DNA from: Echinococcus granulosus
Taxonomy: Eukaryota; Platyhelminthes; Cestoda; Cyclophyllidea; Taeniidae
Assembly (NCBI RefSeq): GCF_000524195.1
Contig: NW_020170447.1
Coordinates: 261,652-325,651 of the forward strand
DNA length: 64,000 bases
Reading direction: 5' to 3'
Numbering within the stretch: the stretch's first letter is position 1; every line of letters starts with the position of its first letter. The notes beneath the pieces are model-generated. The model made no database searches and was not told the origin of the DNA. It saw only the letters and a program-made list of their open reading frames with translations. Position numbers and translations under genes: made by a program. Below, piece after piece: positions 61,808 through 64,000 of the stretch.

Positions 61808-63874
61808 CAACCATAAAATCGCCATAAAGATAGTGACAACTACCTGGCATTTTACAAATCACTCAACACTTTGAGTAAGTTGGGTTTGGGAAGAGAAAAT
61901 GGGCCTCAAAAAATGTATGCGGTGGCTTTGACTACTAGACAGCAGGACGACTTAAGGAGCAAGTGCGGACCACATGAGACTCGAGGGAATGCGCCACATC
62001 AGTCATTCTGCACATTTGGCAGGTATTCACGTCACCCGCACTCTGTGTAGGAATTATCGCATGTATGAGGGTGCAGCGTCAAGGTTAGCGTTTGTGTGTG
62101 TAACCACGTGTGCCGCCTTTGGTCACGCATCATACGGTCAAAAAAGGCGACAACTTAACTCATGTACTGCGGAGTGAAAAGGGAGGGGGTAAAGCTGTAT
62201 CCAATTGGTTTAGAGAACTTGCCACGGGTGAATGACATGAGGGGTACATTCATACTCCTGCCTTGTTCTAAATTCCGATCTTGGTACTCCAAGTTAGGTC
62301 CATTTATCATTAAAATAGTGAGTTTGAGCCTCACTGGGTTATAACCACTCGATATCCCGATCTCTAACAGATGAATTACAATGAGAAACCTCTAGTAGAT
62401 TAGGTGTCTTCCAGGTAAATTTTCTCCTGCAAAAAGTCTTCGGTCTCCAAGTGAAAACTGCTCTATCCACCAAACTAATTTAACAATGTTCTGAGAAAAA
62501 AGCCAAGAAACTTTGTGGAATTATTGACCCAAGTCTTCTATTAATGCATCAAGTCTCCAAAAGTTGGTGCGTGATTGGTTGGTCTGAAGGTCATGCGGCA
62601 CACTGTGTGGTCATACGACTTTTCCTCCACTTCCAACGGGGCACGTCTCGTCTCCTGCGCTGCGGTTTTGTGGCAAACTCTCATTTGATATATTTACTTA
62701 GACCAAATGTTTCTCCAGTCCTTAAAATAGCCTGTTTACTAAGCCAAATAAGGCATTTGAGAGGTGCGTATGCTCTTTGTGAAGGCTTGTCGACTGACAG
62801 GAAGTCATCATTCACGGTGGTGACGATTTAGTGGGTGCATTTTTACCGAATTCAATGACTGCATTAGCGAACTTCCAAGTTTGACGCTATAGTTTTTAGA
62901 CCACTGACCCAATACCAACTGGTATGCATGTCCCCGGGTCAGCCGTGATTAGGTGGTGGTCCACATTTGGAACAGCACAAAGCTGACATTCAGGCAAACA
63001 TTTAGTTGGTTTTACTTTACAGATAAAATTCACTACTTTATAACATGTCTGATCCGAATTAAAGAAGTTCACCAGTTAATTTGGAGGTCGAGAAAGAAAA
63101 GTGAAGAAGGATCGTTTGGTCATGAAGACGGGCCCCTCTGATGCCGAAATGGGGCACAAAAATGCAGAGGTGAGTGGTCTACTGTTTGAAGGCAGAGAGT
63201 AAGGCAAGTCGCAGCGCATTCCCCATGAAATGGACAGTAAAAGAGACATCAAGTCGCTTCACAGATCCCTTTCGTTTGTTATTGTCGTCCCCAGCACTCT
63301 CATCGGCCAAATTCCTGTGGTAGCAAATGTTGCAGTTCCAGTTGGAATTTCTGAGTTGCAAGGCGAACTGTACTGAGGAAGAGTCACTCTGGGAGATGAT
63401 GCCAAAGGATAGCCATCAGTCTGGGGCAGGCATCACCTGCATGTCAATCGGTTTCCGAGGTTGCGTTTTGCTGGAGGGTAATATCGTATCCTTCAGCTTA
63501 TGACGCATATTAATGCAGTTTCTTGTGCAAACTTGAAGATGGCCTTTCCTGCAGTTGATTACGATCCAGTAGGGCTTGATCACACCCCATCAGTGGTTCA
63601 AACGTTTGAAGTAGGCAGAATCAACGCCTCTGCTGCGACTCATCCGTAGACAGCAACTTCCATCGGCAAAGACGAGATTAGTTAAGTGGTCAGCAAAATG
63701 AAGGAAACTTTTTACTTAATTGGGATTCCCTCACCACTGCCACCATCACCGCCATCGACGGAGTGCTTTAAGTCTTCATTGAAATAGAGAAAATATCAAT
63801 GTAAAGAACCAGGATATCAACATGTTTGACAGTTAGTGTGGAGAAGAGACGAGAGTGAGGTCGCACAACTCGCA

Positions 63875-63910
63875 GCGATCAAAGAGTCCGCGTGGTCAAG
63901 CATGCATTAA
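63875..63910. repeat. Short dispersed repeat, copy 2
   Basis: CGATCAAAGAGTCCGCGTGG then TCAAGCATGCATTAAA. It matches copy 1, 2.1 kb away. The identical 16-mer at its end is unlikely by chance. Confidence 0.5.
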
Positions 63911-64000
63911 AACTGTCGTCAAATCATTTCTTAACAGAATTTCGGGTTAAATAAGAGACAAATGAAACTTGAATTAACTTTAGAGGCTTGTTTGTGCATC

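Larger units (their letters stand above)
50126..64000. other. Upstream region with no supported gene
   Basis: 13.9 kb of AT-leaning sequence. Apart from the coding-like ORF near 51.1 kb and short repeats at 61.8 and 63.9 kb, I see no gene, tRNA or clear transposon. ORFs here (the longest about 121 codons, 56934-56569 minus, and 113 codons, 60640-60981 plus) lack recognisable motifs. Confidence 0.5.

Overview
This is a eukaryotic nuclear window, almost certainly from a flatworm and probably a tapeworm. The evidence is the mix of 31-58 bp mini-introns and kilobase introns in one gene, the moderate GC content, a decayed Ty3/gypsy element of the type common in parasitic flatworms, and large fields of degenerate GGATGAATGAA repeats. 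The species was not identified. All three protein genes I can support lie head to tail on the minus strand.

Layout in transcription order. (1) 50119-48668: a single-exon, 483-codon G-protein alpha subunit, closest in motifs to Galpha-s but divergent. (2) 48031-3239: a 21-exon receptor-type protein tyrosine phosphatase spread over 45 kb. It has a signal peptide, one Ig domain, four FN3-like domains, a transmembrane helix, a membrane-proximal D1 phosphatase domain with the catalytic Cys and Arg, a D2 pseudophosphatase domain with Cys replaced by Asp, and a 200-residue tail with a proline run. Joining the 21 exons gives 4236 nt, with every splice phase matching and no stop (1411 residues). (3) 2747-493: a four-exon cyclin Q homologue (CCNQ/FAM58A, the CDK10 partner), 357 residues, again with all phases consistent.

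The gaps between genes are only 636 and 497 bp. Canonical AATAAA signals lie 3' of the first two genes. Each of the three start codons lies 4-8 nt after a splice-acceptor-like AG. In flatworms this layout is compatible with spliced-leader trans-splicing of a polycistronic transcript, which is inference. Otherwise the proteins belong to separate processes: receptor/cAMP signalling, phosphotyrosine signalling at the surface, and CDK10 regulation.

The large phosphatase introns hold a degenerate Ty3/gypsy integrase/3'-LTR remnant (29.4-30.6 kb), a weaker second integrase-like relic (36.4-36.6 kb), a CpG-rich TATA-bearing island (24.69-24.96 kb), and a 2 kb field of degenerate tetranucleotide-type repeats (38.2-40.4 kb). 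From 50.2 to 64 kb I find no gene I can support, only one coding-like minus-strand ORF (50.97-51.23 kb) and a pair of short dispersed repeats near 61.8 and 63.9 kb.
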